64,000 nucleotides of DNA from Marinibacterium profundimaris. GTDB lineage: Bacteria; Pseudomonadota; Alphaproteobacteria; Rhodobacterales; Rhodobacteraceae. This document shows, piece after piece, positions 37,486 to 46,236 of this stretch (position 1 is the stretch's first letter; each line of letters starts with the position of its first letter). The notes under the pieces were generated by a model that searched no databases, was not told where the DNA came from, and saw only the letters and a list, made by a program, of their open reading frames with translations. The translations under genes were made by a program, and so were the position numbers. Where the stretch lies: NCBI RefSeq assembly GCF_002210095.1, contig NZ_AQQR01000002.1:124001-188000 (forward strand), given 5' to 3'.

Positions 37486-38529
37486 CTATCCGTCGAGGCG
37501 GGCGATGGCCCATCGCGCCGCCTCGGCCACGGTCTCGTCCGGATCGGACAGCAGTGCGCGCGCCGTGTCGGCCAGCCGCGGCTTTCCCGAATTCCCGATT
37601 GCATACAGCACGTTGCGCACGAACCGGTCGCGCCCGATCCGCTTGATCGGAGAGCCCGAGAACCGCGCGCGGAACCCGGCATCGTCCAGCATCGCCAGCT
37701 CTCCCAGAGGCGCCGTCGCCTGCCCGTCATAGCGCAGGTCCGAAGCCGCCTGCGCGAACTTGTTCCACGGACAGACCGCCAGACAATCGTCGCAGCCGTA
37801 GATCCGGTTGCCCAGCAGGGGGCGCAACGCCTCATCCACCGGGCCCTTGTGCTCGATCGTCAGGTAGGAAATGCAGCGCCGCGCATCCAGCCGGTAGGGT
37901 TCGGGAAAGGCACGCGTCGGACAGATGTCCTGGCACAGCCGGCAGGATCCGCAATGGTCCACCTCCGGCGCGTCGGCCGGCAGCTCCAGCGTGGTAAAGA
38001 TCGCCCCCAGGAAGCACCAGTTGCCCCAGTCGCGGCTGAGCAGGTTGGTGTGCTTGCCCTGCCAGCCCAGCCCCGCCGCCTGCCCCAGCGCCTTTTCCGA
38101 CACCGGCGCGGTATCGACGAAGACCTTGATCTGCGCGGTCTCCCCCTGCCGCGCCGCCTCGTCGATCAGCCAGCGGCCGACCCGCTTCAGCCGCTTCTTG
38201 ACGATGTCGTGGTAATCCCGCCCCCGCGCATAGGCCGAGGTCACGCCCTCCTGCCGCCTCTCCAGCAGCGGCAGAGGATCGCTGTCGGGTGCATAGCTCT
38301 CGGCCAGCATCACGATGCTCCGCGCCTCGGGCCAGAGCGCCGCGGGATCCTCGCGCCAGGTCACGCGATCGGCCAGCCAGCCCATCTGCCCATGATACCC
38401 CGCCTCAAGAAAGGCACGCAGCCGTTCCGGCACCTCCGGCACCGCATCGGGCCGGCACACGCCCATGGCGACAAACCCCTCCTCGAGGGCCCGCGCTTTA
38501 AGGCTGTGTCTGAACGCGACCGGATCCAT
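37486..38529 (-). CDS. queG: Epoxyqueuosine reductase
   Basis: The 347-residue cobalamin and iron-sulfur enzyme reduces epoxyqueuosine to queuosine in tRNA wobble positions. It has two [4Fe-4S] motifs, [16 protein letters not shown] and [14 protein letters not shown], and the N-terminal DUF1730 region ([11 protein letters not shown]). The C-terminal HEAT-like stretch ([19 protein letters not shown]) is present. TAAGGAG lies upstream of the ATG at 38529. It follows the GST gene on the same strand, about 200 bases away. Confidence 0.95.
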   Translation of the reverse strand: MDPVAFRHSLKARALEEGFVAMGVCRPDAVPEVPERLRAFLEAGYHGQMGWLADRVTWREDPAALWPEARSIVMLAESYAPDSDPLPLLERRQEGVTSAYARGRDYHDIVKKRLKRVGRWLIDEAARQGETAQIKVFVDTAPVSEKALGQAAGLGWQGKHTNLLSRDWGNWCFLGAIFTTLELPADAPEVDHCGSCRLCQDICPTRAFPEPYRLDARRCISYLTIEHKGPVDEALRPLLGNRIYGCDDCLAVCPWNKFAQAASDLRYDGQATAPLGELAMLDDAGFRARFSGSPIKRIGRDRFVRNVLYAIGNSGKPRLADTARALLSDPDETVAEAARWAIARLDG

Positions 38530-38580
38530 ATTCCGCTCCTTACCCGATAGGCATCCCCATCGGCAAATCCGCGCCACACC

Positions 38581-38613
38581 CCGTCTTCACCTTGGAAAAA
38601 TATCTTTCGGGGG
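38581..38613 (-). repeat. Dispersed intergenic repeat, diverged copy E (inverted)
   Basis: Read on the minus strand it ends in AAGATATTTTTCCAAGGTGA-AGACGG, matching the TATTT-GG-AAG-TGAAG frame of the other copies with several changes. It lies between the GST stop and the queG start, in the sense direction of GST. Confidence 0.5.
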
Positions 38614-38735
38614 GTCGCCATCGCGTCGCCATCGGTTCGAGCCCGATGGCGACGGGCAGACAGCCCCCGGCGTTCACCGCCTAAACCGCCGCTGCCCGGA
38701 CGTGCAAAGCCCGCCACACGCACCGTATCAGAGGA

Positions 38736-39401
38736 TCAGAAATCCAGATCGGCGTAATGCGGCGGCGGCGGAAAACCCGGCACCTGGTCTGCCAGGATCG
38801 AGCGGAACGCCGGGCGCGACTTGATCTTCGCGTACCAGTCCTTGACCACCGCCGACCGGTTCCAGTCCACGTCCGAGATGTAATCCAGCGATGACAGGTG
38901 CGCGGCCGCCGCGAAATCGGCCAGCGTCATCACGTCACCGGCCAGCCAGCGCCGGTGATCCAGCAGCCAGGACATGTAATCGAGGTGGTACTTGATCGCC
39001 TTGGCCCCGTCCTTGACGTTGCGGCTGTCCGGGAAGCCCTGCTTCATGACCTTCTTGTTGACCCGCTCGTAGAGCAGTTTCGAGGTCACCTCGTTGTGGA
39101 ACTTGTCATCGAACCAGCCGATCAGGCGGCGCACCTCGTACCGGCCATCGGGGTCGCGCGGCAGCAGCGGCGGCTCGGGGCGGGTTTCCTCGATGTATTC
39201 GCAGATCGCCGCGCTTTCGGCCATCATCTTGCCGTCCAGCTTCAGCACCGGCACCTTGGCCGCCGGATTGCGGCGCAGGAAATCGGGCTCCTGCTCCCAA
39301 TACCGCTCCTCGACCAGCTCCACCTCCACCTTCTTCTCGGCGAGAGAGAGTCGAACCTTGCGGCAGAAGGGTGAAAGCGGGACGTGGAAGAGGCGGGCCA
39401 T
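38736..39401 (-). CDS. Glutathione S-transferase family protein
   Basis: The 221-residue protein has an N-terminal thioredoxin-like domain (ARLFHVPLSPFCRKVRLSLAEK, then NPAAKVPVLKLDGKMMAESAAICEYIEE with the glutathione-binding V-P and E-S residues) and an all-helical C-terminal domain. The SPFCRK sequence puts a Cys at the catalytic position, suggesting a beta/omega-like class. The substrate is unknown. It follows mtgA on the same strand after about 55 bases. Confidence 0.92.
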   Translation of the reverse strand: MARLFHVPLSPFCRKVRLSLAEKKVEVELVEERYWEQEPDFLRRNPAAKVPVLKLDGKMMAESAAICEYIEETRPEPPLLPRDPDGRYEVRRLIGWFDDKFHNEVTSKLLYERVNKKVMKQGFPDSRNVKDGAKAIKYHLDYMSWLLDHRRWLAGDVMTLADFAAAAHLSSLDYISDVDWNRSAVVKDWYAKIKSRPAFRSILADQVPGFPPPPHYADLDF

Positions 39402-39456
39402 CTAAATCTTCGTCATAAGGGAACGGTTAACTACTACCGCTTCGTGGCGGCGGGTT

Positions 39457-40227
39457 TCAATCCTCGAAGCACGCTGCGCGTCCGTCCGCCCGTATCGTTG
39501 CCGCGCCGTCAGCGATCCCGGCGGCCCGACGCTGCAGGGAGGGCGACAGGTTGCCGGGGTCCCGGGACTTGGGCGAGGGCAGGATCGCGGCGATCCGCGC
39601 GGCCTGGGACGCGGTCAGATCGGCGGCCGAGACGCCGAAATATTCCTGCGCCGCCGCTTCCACGCCGAACATCGCGCGGCCGGTCTCGGCGATGTTCAGG
39701 TAAACCTCGAGGATCCGCTGTTTCGACCAGACCGCCTCGATCATCATGGTGATCACGGTTTCCAGCGCCTTGCGGGGCCAGGACCGGTCCTGCCAGAGAA
39801 ACACGTTCTTCGCCACCTGCTGCGAGATGGTCGACCCGCCGCGCTGCGCCCCGTCCTCCATCGCCGCCTTGATCGCGTCGACGTCGAACCCCCAATGCTG
39901 GCAGAAATTCGCATCCTCGGCGGCCACGGCAGAGCGGGCCATGACCGGCGCGATGTCCTCCATCGGGACCCACGCGCGCTCAAGCGGGCCGTAGAGCCCG
40001 TATTCCACCCACATCGTATGGGTCAGCGGCGGGTTCACGACACTGAACAGCAGGACCAGGGCGACGATCACGGCGGCAAGCACCATCGCCAGCCGTAGCG
40101 CCATGCGGCCAAGCCAGCGCAGCGGCCGGATCCGACGGATCGCGGGCCTGTCCTCGCCCGCACCGGCCTTCGCGGCCGTCTTCTTCGATTTCGATGCCTG
40201 TTTTGCCACGGCCTGCCCGATTTCCAT
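39457..40227 (-). CDS. mtgA: Monofunctional biosynthetic peptidoglycan transglycosylase
   Basis: The 256-residue GT51 enzyme polymerises lipid II into glycan chains without a transpeptidase domain. A basic N-terminus and one membrane anchor (LRLAMVLAAVIVALVLLFSVV) are followed by the GT51 motifs AVAAEDANFCQHWGFD (catalytic Glu), GGSTISQQVAKNVFLW and ILEVYLNIAETG. It lies about 150 bases past gltB on the same strand, beyond a GC hairpin. Confidence 0.94.
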   Translation of the reverse strand: MEIGQAVAKQASKSKKTAAKAGAGEDRPAIRRIRPLRWLGRMALRLAMVLAAVIVALVLLFSVVNPPLTHTMWVEYGLYGPLERAWVPMEDIAPVMARSAVAAEDANFCQHWGFDVDAIKAAMEDGAQRGGSTISQQVAKNVFLWQDRSWPRKALETVITMMIEAVWSKQRILEVYLNIAETGRAMFGVEAAAQEYFGVSAADLTASQAARIAAILPSPKSRDPGNLSPSLQRRAAGIADGAATIRADGRAACFED

Positions 40228-40289
40228 GCCTGGGTGCCCAGACTACCGCGTTTGCCGGTCCGGTGAAACGCCCCGCGACCACGCCACGG

Positions 40290-40355
40290 CCACCGCGCCC
40301 GGGTCGCACGGGGTGGGCGCGCGTGACATCCGCCGCCCCGGCCCGGGCGCGGTGG
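40290..40355. terminator. GC hairpin past the gltB stop
   Basis: The 14-base arms CCACCGCGCCCGGG (40290-40303) and their exact complement (40342-40355) flank a 38-base loop containing CGGGGTGGGCGC. It lies 26 bases past the gltB stop. The loop recalls, loosely, the G-rich loops of the elements at 7131 and 29584. Confidence 0.5.
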
Positions 40356-40380
40356 TGTCGCGCCCGGGCCAGCCCGAGGA

Positions 40381-43300
40381 TCACTCGGCGGGCATTGCCG
40401 CTTCTTCGATGCTCAGCGGTGCCGGCAGGTGGGCCAGCATTTCCTTCGGACAGACCTGGAGGAAGTTGCCCTTCTCCATGTCCCAGTGCTGCAGGATGTC
40501 CTTGGCCTTGCGCGAGAACGTCTCGGTCGCGTGGCCCGTGATCAGCTCGTGCAGCTCGGCTTCCCAGTGATCGACGCTGACCGGGCAGGTCACCAGCGTG
40601 TCCATGTTCATCATGGTCTGCGCCTTGCCCTCCGGGTCATACAGATACGCCATGCCCCCGGTCATCCCGGCGCCGAAGTTCGGCCCGATGTCGCCCAGGA
40701 TCACGGCCACGCCGCCGGTCATGTATTCGCACCCGTTCGACCCACAGCCCTCGATCACCACCTTTGCGCCCGAGTTCCGCACCGCGAACCGCTCTCCGGC
40801 GCGGCCGGCGGCAAAGAGATAGCCGTCCGTCGCCCCGTACAGCACGGTGTTGCCGACGATCGTGTTCTCCGACGCCTGCAGCGGCGATACCTGCGGCGGA
40901 CGCACGACGATCAGACCGCCCGACAGCCCCTTGCCGACATAGTCGTTGGCATCGCCCGAAACCTCGATCTTCAGGCCCGGAGCCGCGAAGGCGCCCAGCG
41001 ACTGGCCGGCCGAGCCCTGCAGCTTGACGTGCAGGTGGTCCGGCTGGAACGCGTTGCGCATGCCGAAGTTCTGCACGATGTGGCTCGAGGTGCGCGTGCC
41101 CACGGTGCGGTGCGTGTTCTGCACCGCGTAAGACAGCTGCATCTTCTCGCCGTCCTTCAGGAACCGCGCGGCGTCCTTGACGATCTGCGCGTCCAGCGTG
41201 TCCGGCACCGGGTTGCGCGGCTTGTCGCGGTCGTAGACGATCTTGTCCGCGCCATCGACTGTGATCAGCAGCGGGTTCAGGTCCAGGTCGTCCAGGTGTG
41301 CCGAGCCACGGCTGACCTGGTTCAGCAGGTCGGCCCGGCCGATCACCTCGTCCAGCGAGCGCGCGCCCAACTCGGCAAGGATTTCCCGCACTTCCTGGGC
41401 ATAGAAGGTGATCAGGTTCACCACCTTGTCCGCGTTGCCGGTGAACTTCTCGCGCAGGGCCGGATCCTGGGTGCAGACGCCCACCGGGCAGGTGTTCGAC
41501 TGGCACTGGCGGACCATGATGCAGCCCATGGCGATCAGAGCGGCTGTCCCGATGCCGTATTCCTCGGCTCCCAGCATCGCGGCCATGACGATGTCACGGC
41601 CCGTGCGCAGACCGCCGTCCGTGCGCAGCGTCACGCGGCCGCGCAGGTGGTTCATCGACAGAACCTGGTGCGCCTCGGTCAGTCCCATTTCCCACGGCAG
41701 GCCGGCATATTTGATCGAGGTCGCCGGAGACGCCCCGGTGCCGCCGTTATGGCCCGAGATCAGGATGACATCGGCCTTCGCCTTGGCCACGCCGGCAGCG
41801 ATCGTGCCGACGCCCGAGGACGCCACCAGCTTCACCGTCACCTTGGCGCGCGGGTTGATCTGCTTGAGGTCGTAGATCAGCTGCGCGAGGTCCTCGATCG
41901 AGTAGATGTCGTGGTGCGGCGGCGGCGAGATCAGGGTCACGCCCTTGGTCGAATGGCGCAGCCGCGCGATCAGGTCGGTGACCTTCATACCCGGCAGCTG
42001 GCCGCCCTCGCCGGGCTTGGCGCCCTGGGCCACCTTGATCTCAAGCTCTTCGCAATGGTTCAGGTATTCGGCGGTCACACCGAAGCGGCCCGAGGCCACC
42101 TGCTTGATCTTGGCCGACGGGTTGTCGCCGTTGGGTTCAGGCACGAAATGTGCCGGATCCTCGCCGCCCTCGCCGCTGTCGGATTTCGCCCCGATGCGGT
42201 TCATGGCGACGTTCAGCGTCTTGTGCGCCTCGGGGCTCAGCGCGCCCAGCGACATGCCCGGCGTCACGAAGCGCTTGCGGATCGCGGTGATGCTTTCCAC
42301 CTCTTCCAGCGGCACGGGCTTGCCCAGCGGCTTGAAGTCCAGCAGGTCGCGCAGGTGGATCGGCGGATTCGCCTGCATCTTCTTCGAATACTGCTTCCAG
42401 ATCTCGAACGAGGCCGAGTTGCAGGCCATCTGCAGCATGTGCATCGAGCTGGCTTCCCAGGCGTGGGTCTCGCCCGATTTCCGCGCCTTGTAGAAGCCAC
42501 CGATCGGCAGCACGTCCAGACCGCTGGTCCAGCCCTTGGCGTGGATCTCTTCGGCCTTGCGCTGGATGCCGCTGACCCCGATCCCCGAGATCCGCGAGGT
42601 CATGCCCGGGAAGTATTCGGCGCACATGGCGCGGCTGAGGCCCACGGCCTCGAAGTTCAGACCGCCGCGATAGGACGAAATGACCGAGATCCCCATCTTC
42701 GCCATGATCTTCAGCAGGCCCTGATCGATGGCTTCGCGATACTTGGCGACCGCCTCGTTCAGGGACCCGTCATAAAGACCCCGCGAAATCCGGTCAGCCA
42801 TCGTGTCTTCGGCCAGATAGGCGTTCACGATGGTCGCGCCGCAGCCGATCAGCACCGCGAAGTAATGCGGGTCGATACATTCGGCCGACCGCACGTTGAG
42901 CGAACAGAAGGTCCGCAGACCCTGCCGCGTCAGGTGCGAATGCACCGCAGAGGTCGCAAGGATCATCGGCATGGCCACGCGGTCCTCGCCGGAATGCTGA
43001 TCGGTCAGCACCAGGTGCCCGGCGCCCGAGCGCACGGCATCCTCGGCCTCGGACCGGATCCGCGCCAGCCCTTCGTTCAGGGCGCGCGAGCCGGGGGCGA
43101 AGGTACAGTCGATCTCGACCAGCGGGGCGTTGAACTGCTCGGTCAGCTGATCCCACTGGCCGTTGCCGACAAAGGGGCTTTCCAGAACGATGATCTCGGT
43201 CTGCGAGCTGTCCTCGTCCAGCACATTCTTGAGGTTGCCGAACCGGGTCTTCAGGCTCATGACCCGGAATTCGCGCAAGCTGTCGATCGGCGGGTTGGTC

Positions 43301-44916
43301 ACCTGGCTGAAGTTCTGCCGGAAGAAGTGGCTGAGCGGGCGGTATTGCTTGGACAGCACCGCCGAGGGCGTGTCGTCGCCCATCGAGGCGATGCTTTCCT
43401 TGCCGTCCTCGGCCATCGGCATGAGGATCTGCTCGATCTCCTCGATGCTGTAACCGGAAGCGATCTGCCGCTTGCGCAGCTCGGCGCCTTCGAACAACGG
43501 CGCCTCGTCGGCCTTGGCCAGCACCTCGTCCGTGTCGTTGATCTTGCCGACCCAGTCGCCAAAGGGCTGGGACGCGGCGAGCTTGTTCTTGATGTCGACG
43601 TCGTGGAACAGCTTGCCCTCGACCATGTCGATCGCCAGCAGCTGGCCGGGGCCCAGGGCGCCCTTTTCGACCACGGTCGCCTCGTTGGTCGGCACCATGC
43701 CGACCTCGGATCCGGCGATGACCAGGCCATCGCCCGTCACGACATAGCGCATCGGCCGCAGCCCGTTGCGGTCCAGCCCGGCACAGACCCAGCGGCCGTC
43801 GGTCATGGCAAGTGCTGCGGGGCCGTCCCAGGGCTCCATCACCGAGTTGCAGTAGGAATACATGTCGCGCCAGCTTTGCGGCAGTTCGACCGCCTGCTTG
43901 GACCAGCTTTCCGGGATCAGCAGCGTCTTGGCCATCGGAGCCGAGCGGCCAGACCGGACGAGCACCTCGAACACCGCGTCCAGCGCGGCCGAATCCGAGG
44001 ACCCGCCGGCGATGATCGGCTTGATGTCGTCGGCCATCTCTCCGAACGCGGCCGAGGCCATCCGGATCTCGTGGCTTTTCATCCAGTTGGTGTTGCCCTT
44101 CAGCGTGTTGATCTCGCCGTTATGGGCCAGCATGCGGAAGGGCTGGGCCAGCCACCATTCGGGGAAGGTGTTGGTGGAATAGCGCTGGTGATAGATCGCG
44201 AAGGCCGACTCAAAGCGTTCGTCCTTCAGGTCGGGATAGAATTCCGCGACCTGCTCGGCCAGCATCATGCCCTTGTAGATGATCGACCGGCAGGACAGCG
44301 ACGCAAGGTAAAGCCCGTGGATGCCTTCGGCGGCGGCGGCCTTCTCGATGCGGCGGCGGATCACGTAAAGCTCGCGCTCGAACCGTTCCTCGTCCACACC
44401 CTTGGAGTTCGAGATGATGATCTGCTCGATCTCCGGCCGCGTCGCGTTGGCCTTCTCGCCCAGGACCGAGATGTCCACCGGCACGTGGCGCCAGCCGTAG
44501 ATGTAATAGCCCTTCCGCAGGACCTCTGTCTCGACGATGGTCCGGCAGCGTTCCTGCGCGCCGAAATCGGTGCGCGGCAGGAAGACCTGGCCGACGGCCA
44601 TCAGCTCGTCCTTGCGGGGGTGATGCCCGGTGCGCGTGACCTGATCGTGGAAGAAGGGCACCGGGATCTGCACGTGGATGCCCGCGCCGTCGCCGGTCTT
44701 GCCGTCGGCATCGACGGCACCGCGGTGCCAGATCGCCTTCAGCGCGTTGATCCCGGCCTCGACGACCTTGCGGCTTTTCTGCCCGTCGATCGACACGACA
44801 AGTCCGACACCGCAGTTCGCCTTCTCCTCGGTCTCGGAATACATGCCGTGCTCGGCCAGCCACTTGCGTTTCTGGCGTTCGGTTTCGGCCCAGTTGTCCA
44901 TCATTGCGTCAGACAT
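40381..44916 (-). CDS. gltB: Glutamate synthase (NADPH) large subunit
   Basis: The 1511-residue GOGAT alpha chain makes glutamate from glutamine and 2-oxoglutarate. A 34-residue propeptide precedes the amidotransferase Cys35 in KANCGVGLVVS. The FMN-binding synthase domain contains PPPHHDIYSIEDLAQLI and SGHNGGTGASPATSIKYAG, the [3Fe-4S] motif is CIMVRQCQSNTC, and the C-terminal beta-helix domain is GXGXG-rich (GSNGCEYMTGGVAVILG). Length is normal. It is last in the operon gltD-GFA-hydrolase-gltB and lies 14 bases after the hydrolase. Confidence 0.97.
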   Translation of the reverse strand: MSDAMMDNWAETERQKRKWLAEHGMYSETEEKANCGVGLVVSIDGQKSRKVVEAGINALKAIWHRGAVDADGKTGDGAGIHVQIPVPFFHDQVTRTGHHPRKDELMAVGQVFLPRTDFGAQERCRTIVETEVLRKGYYIYGWRHVPVDISVLGEKANATRPEIEQIIISNSKGVDEERFERELYVIRRRIEKAAAAEGIHGLYLASLSCRSIIYKGMMLAEQVAEFYPDLKDERFESAFAIYHQRYSTNTFPEWWLAQPFRMLAHNGEINTLKGNTNWMKSHEIRMASAAFGEMADDIKPIIAGGSSDSAALDAVFEVLVRSGRSAPMAKTLLIPESWSKQAVELPQSWRDMYSYCNSVMEPWDGPAALAMTDGRWVCAGLDRNGLRPMRYVVTGDGLVIAGSEVGMVPTNEATVVEKGALGPGQLLAIDMVEGKLFHDVDIKNKLAASQPFGDWVGKINDTDEVLAKADEAPLFEGAELRKRQIASGYSIEEIEQILMPMAEDGKESIASMGDDTPSAVLSKQYRPLSHFFRQNFSQVTNPPIDSLREFRVMSLKTRFGNLKNVLDEDSSQTEIIVLESPFVGNGQWDQLTEQFNAPLVEIDCTFAPGSRALNEGLARIRSEAEDAVRSGAGHLVLTDQHSGEDRVAMPMILATSAVHSHLTRQGLRTFCSLNVRSAECIDPHYFAVLIGCGATIVNAYLAEDTMADRISRGLYDGSLNEAVAKYREAIDQGLLKIMAKMGISVISSYRGGLNFEAVGLSRAMCAEYFPGMTSRISGIGVSGIQRKAEEIHAKGWTSGLDVLPIGGFYKARKSGETHAWEASSMHMLQMACNSASFEIWKQYSKKMQANPPIHLRDLLDFKPLGKPVPLEEVESITAIRKRFVTPGMSLGALSPEAHKTLNVAMNRIGAKSDSGEGGEDPAHFVPEPNGDNPSAKIKQVASGRFGVTAEYLNHCEELEIKVAQGAKPGEGGQLPGMKVTDLIARLRHSTKGVTLISPPPHHDIYSIEDLAQLIYDLKQINPRAKVTVKLVASSGVGTIAAGVAKAKADVILISGHNGGTGASPATSIKYAGLPWEMGLTEAHQVLSMNHLRGRVTLRTDGGLRTGRDIVMAAMLGAEEYGIGTAALIAMGCIMVRQCQSNTCPVGVCTQDPALREKFTGNADKVVNLITFYAQEVREILAELGARSLDEVIGRADLLNQVSRGSAHLDDLDLNPLLITVDGADKIVYDRDKPRNPVPDTLDAQIVKDAARFLKDGEKMQLSYAVQNTHRTVGTRTSSHIVQNFGMRNAFQPDHLHVKLQGSAGQSLGAFAAPGLKIEVSGDANDYVGKGLSGGLIVVRPPQVSPLQASENTIVGNTVLYGATDGYLFAAGRAGERFAVRNSGAKVVIEGCGSNGCEYMTGGVAVILGDIGPNFGAGMTGGMAYLYDPEGKAQTMMNMDTLVTCPVSVDHWEAELHELITGHATETFSRKAKDILQHWDMEKGNFLQVCPKEMLAHLPAPLSIEEAAMPAE

Positions 44917-44930
44917 GTCAGTACCCCTTC

Positions 44931-45698
44931 TCAGGTCGGGCCCAGGCCCGGGTTGACGGTATACGAGGCCAGAAGCCGCGCCACTTCGCGATCGTCATGC
45001 GCGATCATGGCAACGATGAGCGGGGCCAGCAGGCCCTCGCGCTTCAGGAACCCCGTGAGATCATTGTGATCGCTGCCGGCCACCAGGTGGATCCGGGCGA
45101 TGCAGTTCGTCTTGATCCGCTGAACATGCAGGCGGTCGCGCAGGTCCTCGGCACCGAAGACCGCGTAGGCGCGGGTGCGTCCGTTCAGGTGCGGGCCCAG
45201 CGTGTCGAGATTGTCGTTGACCATCTTCTCGCGGAAGTTGGCCCAGCGGCGTTCGCCGAAATCGTTGCGCATCGTGTATTGCGGCACGAAGCCGATGGCG
45301 GTGTCGGCGCCGATGCGTTCCGCGAAGAGAAGCGCGCCGAACCCCCCCATGGAATTGCCCAGGCAGACCACGCGCCGCACGCCCAGCTCGGCCTTCAGCG
45401 CGCGCAGTGTGGCGACGATGCGCTCCTGCATGCCGGGCGCGGAATACCAGCTGCGGTCCTTGTCGATGACCGAGATCACGTGGTTGCGGTCCTCGCCCAG
45501 GGCGGAGCCGATGAACTCGTCCTGCTGAATCGCACCCATGCCATGGCCGATGCCGGTGAAGGCCACCACCGCCATGTCCGTCACGCCCTGGTAATGCGAA
45601 ATCCGCAGGTCCGGCTCGTCCAGCACGATGCGCATGTCCGCCCGGCCCGCGTCGGGCTGCGGGGTGGTCTGCTGGTCGGGATGGTTCGTCACGTTCAA
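44931..45698 (-). CDS. Putative alpha/beta hydrolase
   Basis: The 255-residue protein has a nucleophile elbow GNSMGGFGALLFAERIGA preceded by a beta strand VRRVVCLG, and a likely catalytic His in LVAGSDHNDLTGFL, as in alpha/beta hydrolases. I do not recognise a specific family; esterase or thioesterase activity is possible. An alternative ATG lies at codon 22 (MRIVLDEPDL). It is placed between the GFA gene and gltB in the glutamate synthase operon, with only 14 bases to gltB, so it is cotranscribed. Confidence 0.72.
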   Translation of the reverse strand: MNVTNHPDQQTTPQPDAGRADMRIVLDEPDLRISHYQGVTDMAVVAFTGIGHGMGAIQQDEFIGSALGEDRNHVISVIDKDRSWYSAPGMQERIVATLRALKAELGVRRVVCLGNSMGGFGALLFAERIGADTAIGFVPQYTMRNDFGERRWANFREKMVNDNLDTLGPHLNGRTRAYAVFGAEDLRDRLHVQRIKTNCIARIHLVAGSDHNDLTGFLKREGLLAPLIVAMIAHDDREVARLLASYTVNPGLGPT

Positions 45699-45731
45699 GC
45701 GGTCTCTCCGTCAGGTCCTGCGCCCATTGGC

Positions 45732-46181
45732 CTACAGCGCGTCCAGAAGCGGGAATTTCTCGACGCATTGCGCCCGGGTCAGCACCTGCCGGTCATTGGC
45801 GGCAAAGGCGTAGGCGTCGGGCTTGTGGTCGATATAGATCTCGTTGCTCAGCTCCATGCCGTTGGCATCGTCCAGCAGGCCGATGGGCAGTTCGATGTCG
45901 CCCACCGGCGCGCCGCCGCCGGTAAAGCGGAAGAACAGGTTCGATCCGCAGTCCCGGCACCAGGCGCGTTCGGCGATGGCAGAACTCTGGCGGCGGGCGA
46001 TATTCTCGGCCCCATGCCAGGCCACGTTGGCCTCGGCCACGGTGACGCCCAACAGCGCCGACCCGGTCCAGCGGCGGCAGGTCTCGCAATGGCAGATGCC
46101 GAACTGTGCCGGCAAGTCGCTCACGGTGAAGCGCACGGCACCGCAAAGGCATCCTCCGGTCGTCGAAGCCATGGCGTTCAT
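45732..46181 (-). CDS. GFA family protein (glutathione-dependent formaldehyde-activating enzyme-like)
   Basis: The 149-residue zinc protein has the Mss4-like GFA Cys pattern: GGCLCGAVRF, then GICHCETCRRWTG, then WCRDCGSNLFF. The founding member Gfa was proposed to speed S-hydroxymethylglutathione formation; most relatives are uncharacterised. GGGAGG lies upstream of the ATG at 46181, and a second ATG follows three codons later. It lies 55 bases after gltD, inside the glutamate synthase operon. Confidence 0.88.
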   Translation of the reverse strand: MNAMASTTGGCLCGAVRFTVSDLPAQFGICHCETCRRWTGSALLGVTVAEANVAWHGAENIARRQSSAIAERAWCRDCGSNLFFRFTGGGAPVGDIELPIGLLDDANGMELSNEIYIDHKPDAYAFAANDRQVLTRAQCVEKFPLLDAL

Positions 46182-46236
46182 CCCAGTTGCAATCCTCCCT
46201 CGGCCGCCGCGCGCCTGGCGCAGGGCCGAGTCACCC

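Noticed and set aside
40429..45069. A 1546-codon open frame antisense to gltB, and similar long antisense frames at 1783-4038, 11269-13383 and 58900-60486
   Set aside because: They mirror strongly supported genes, have Arg/Gly/His-rich translations without motifs, and follow from third-position GC bias in a high-GC genome.
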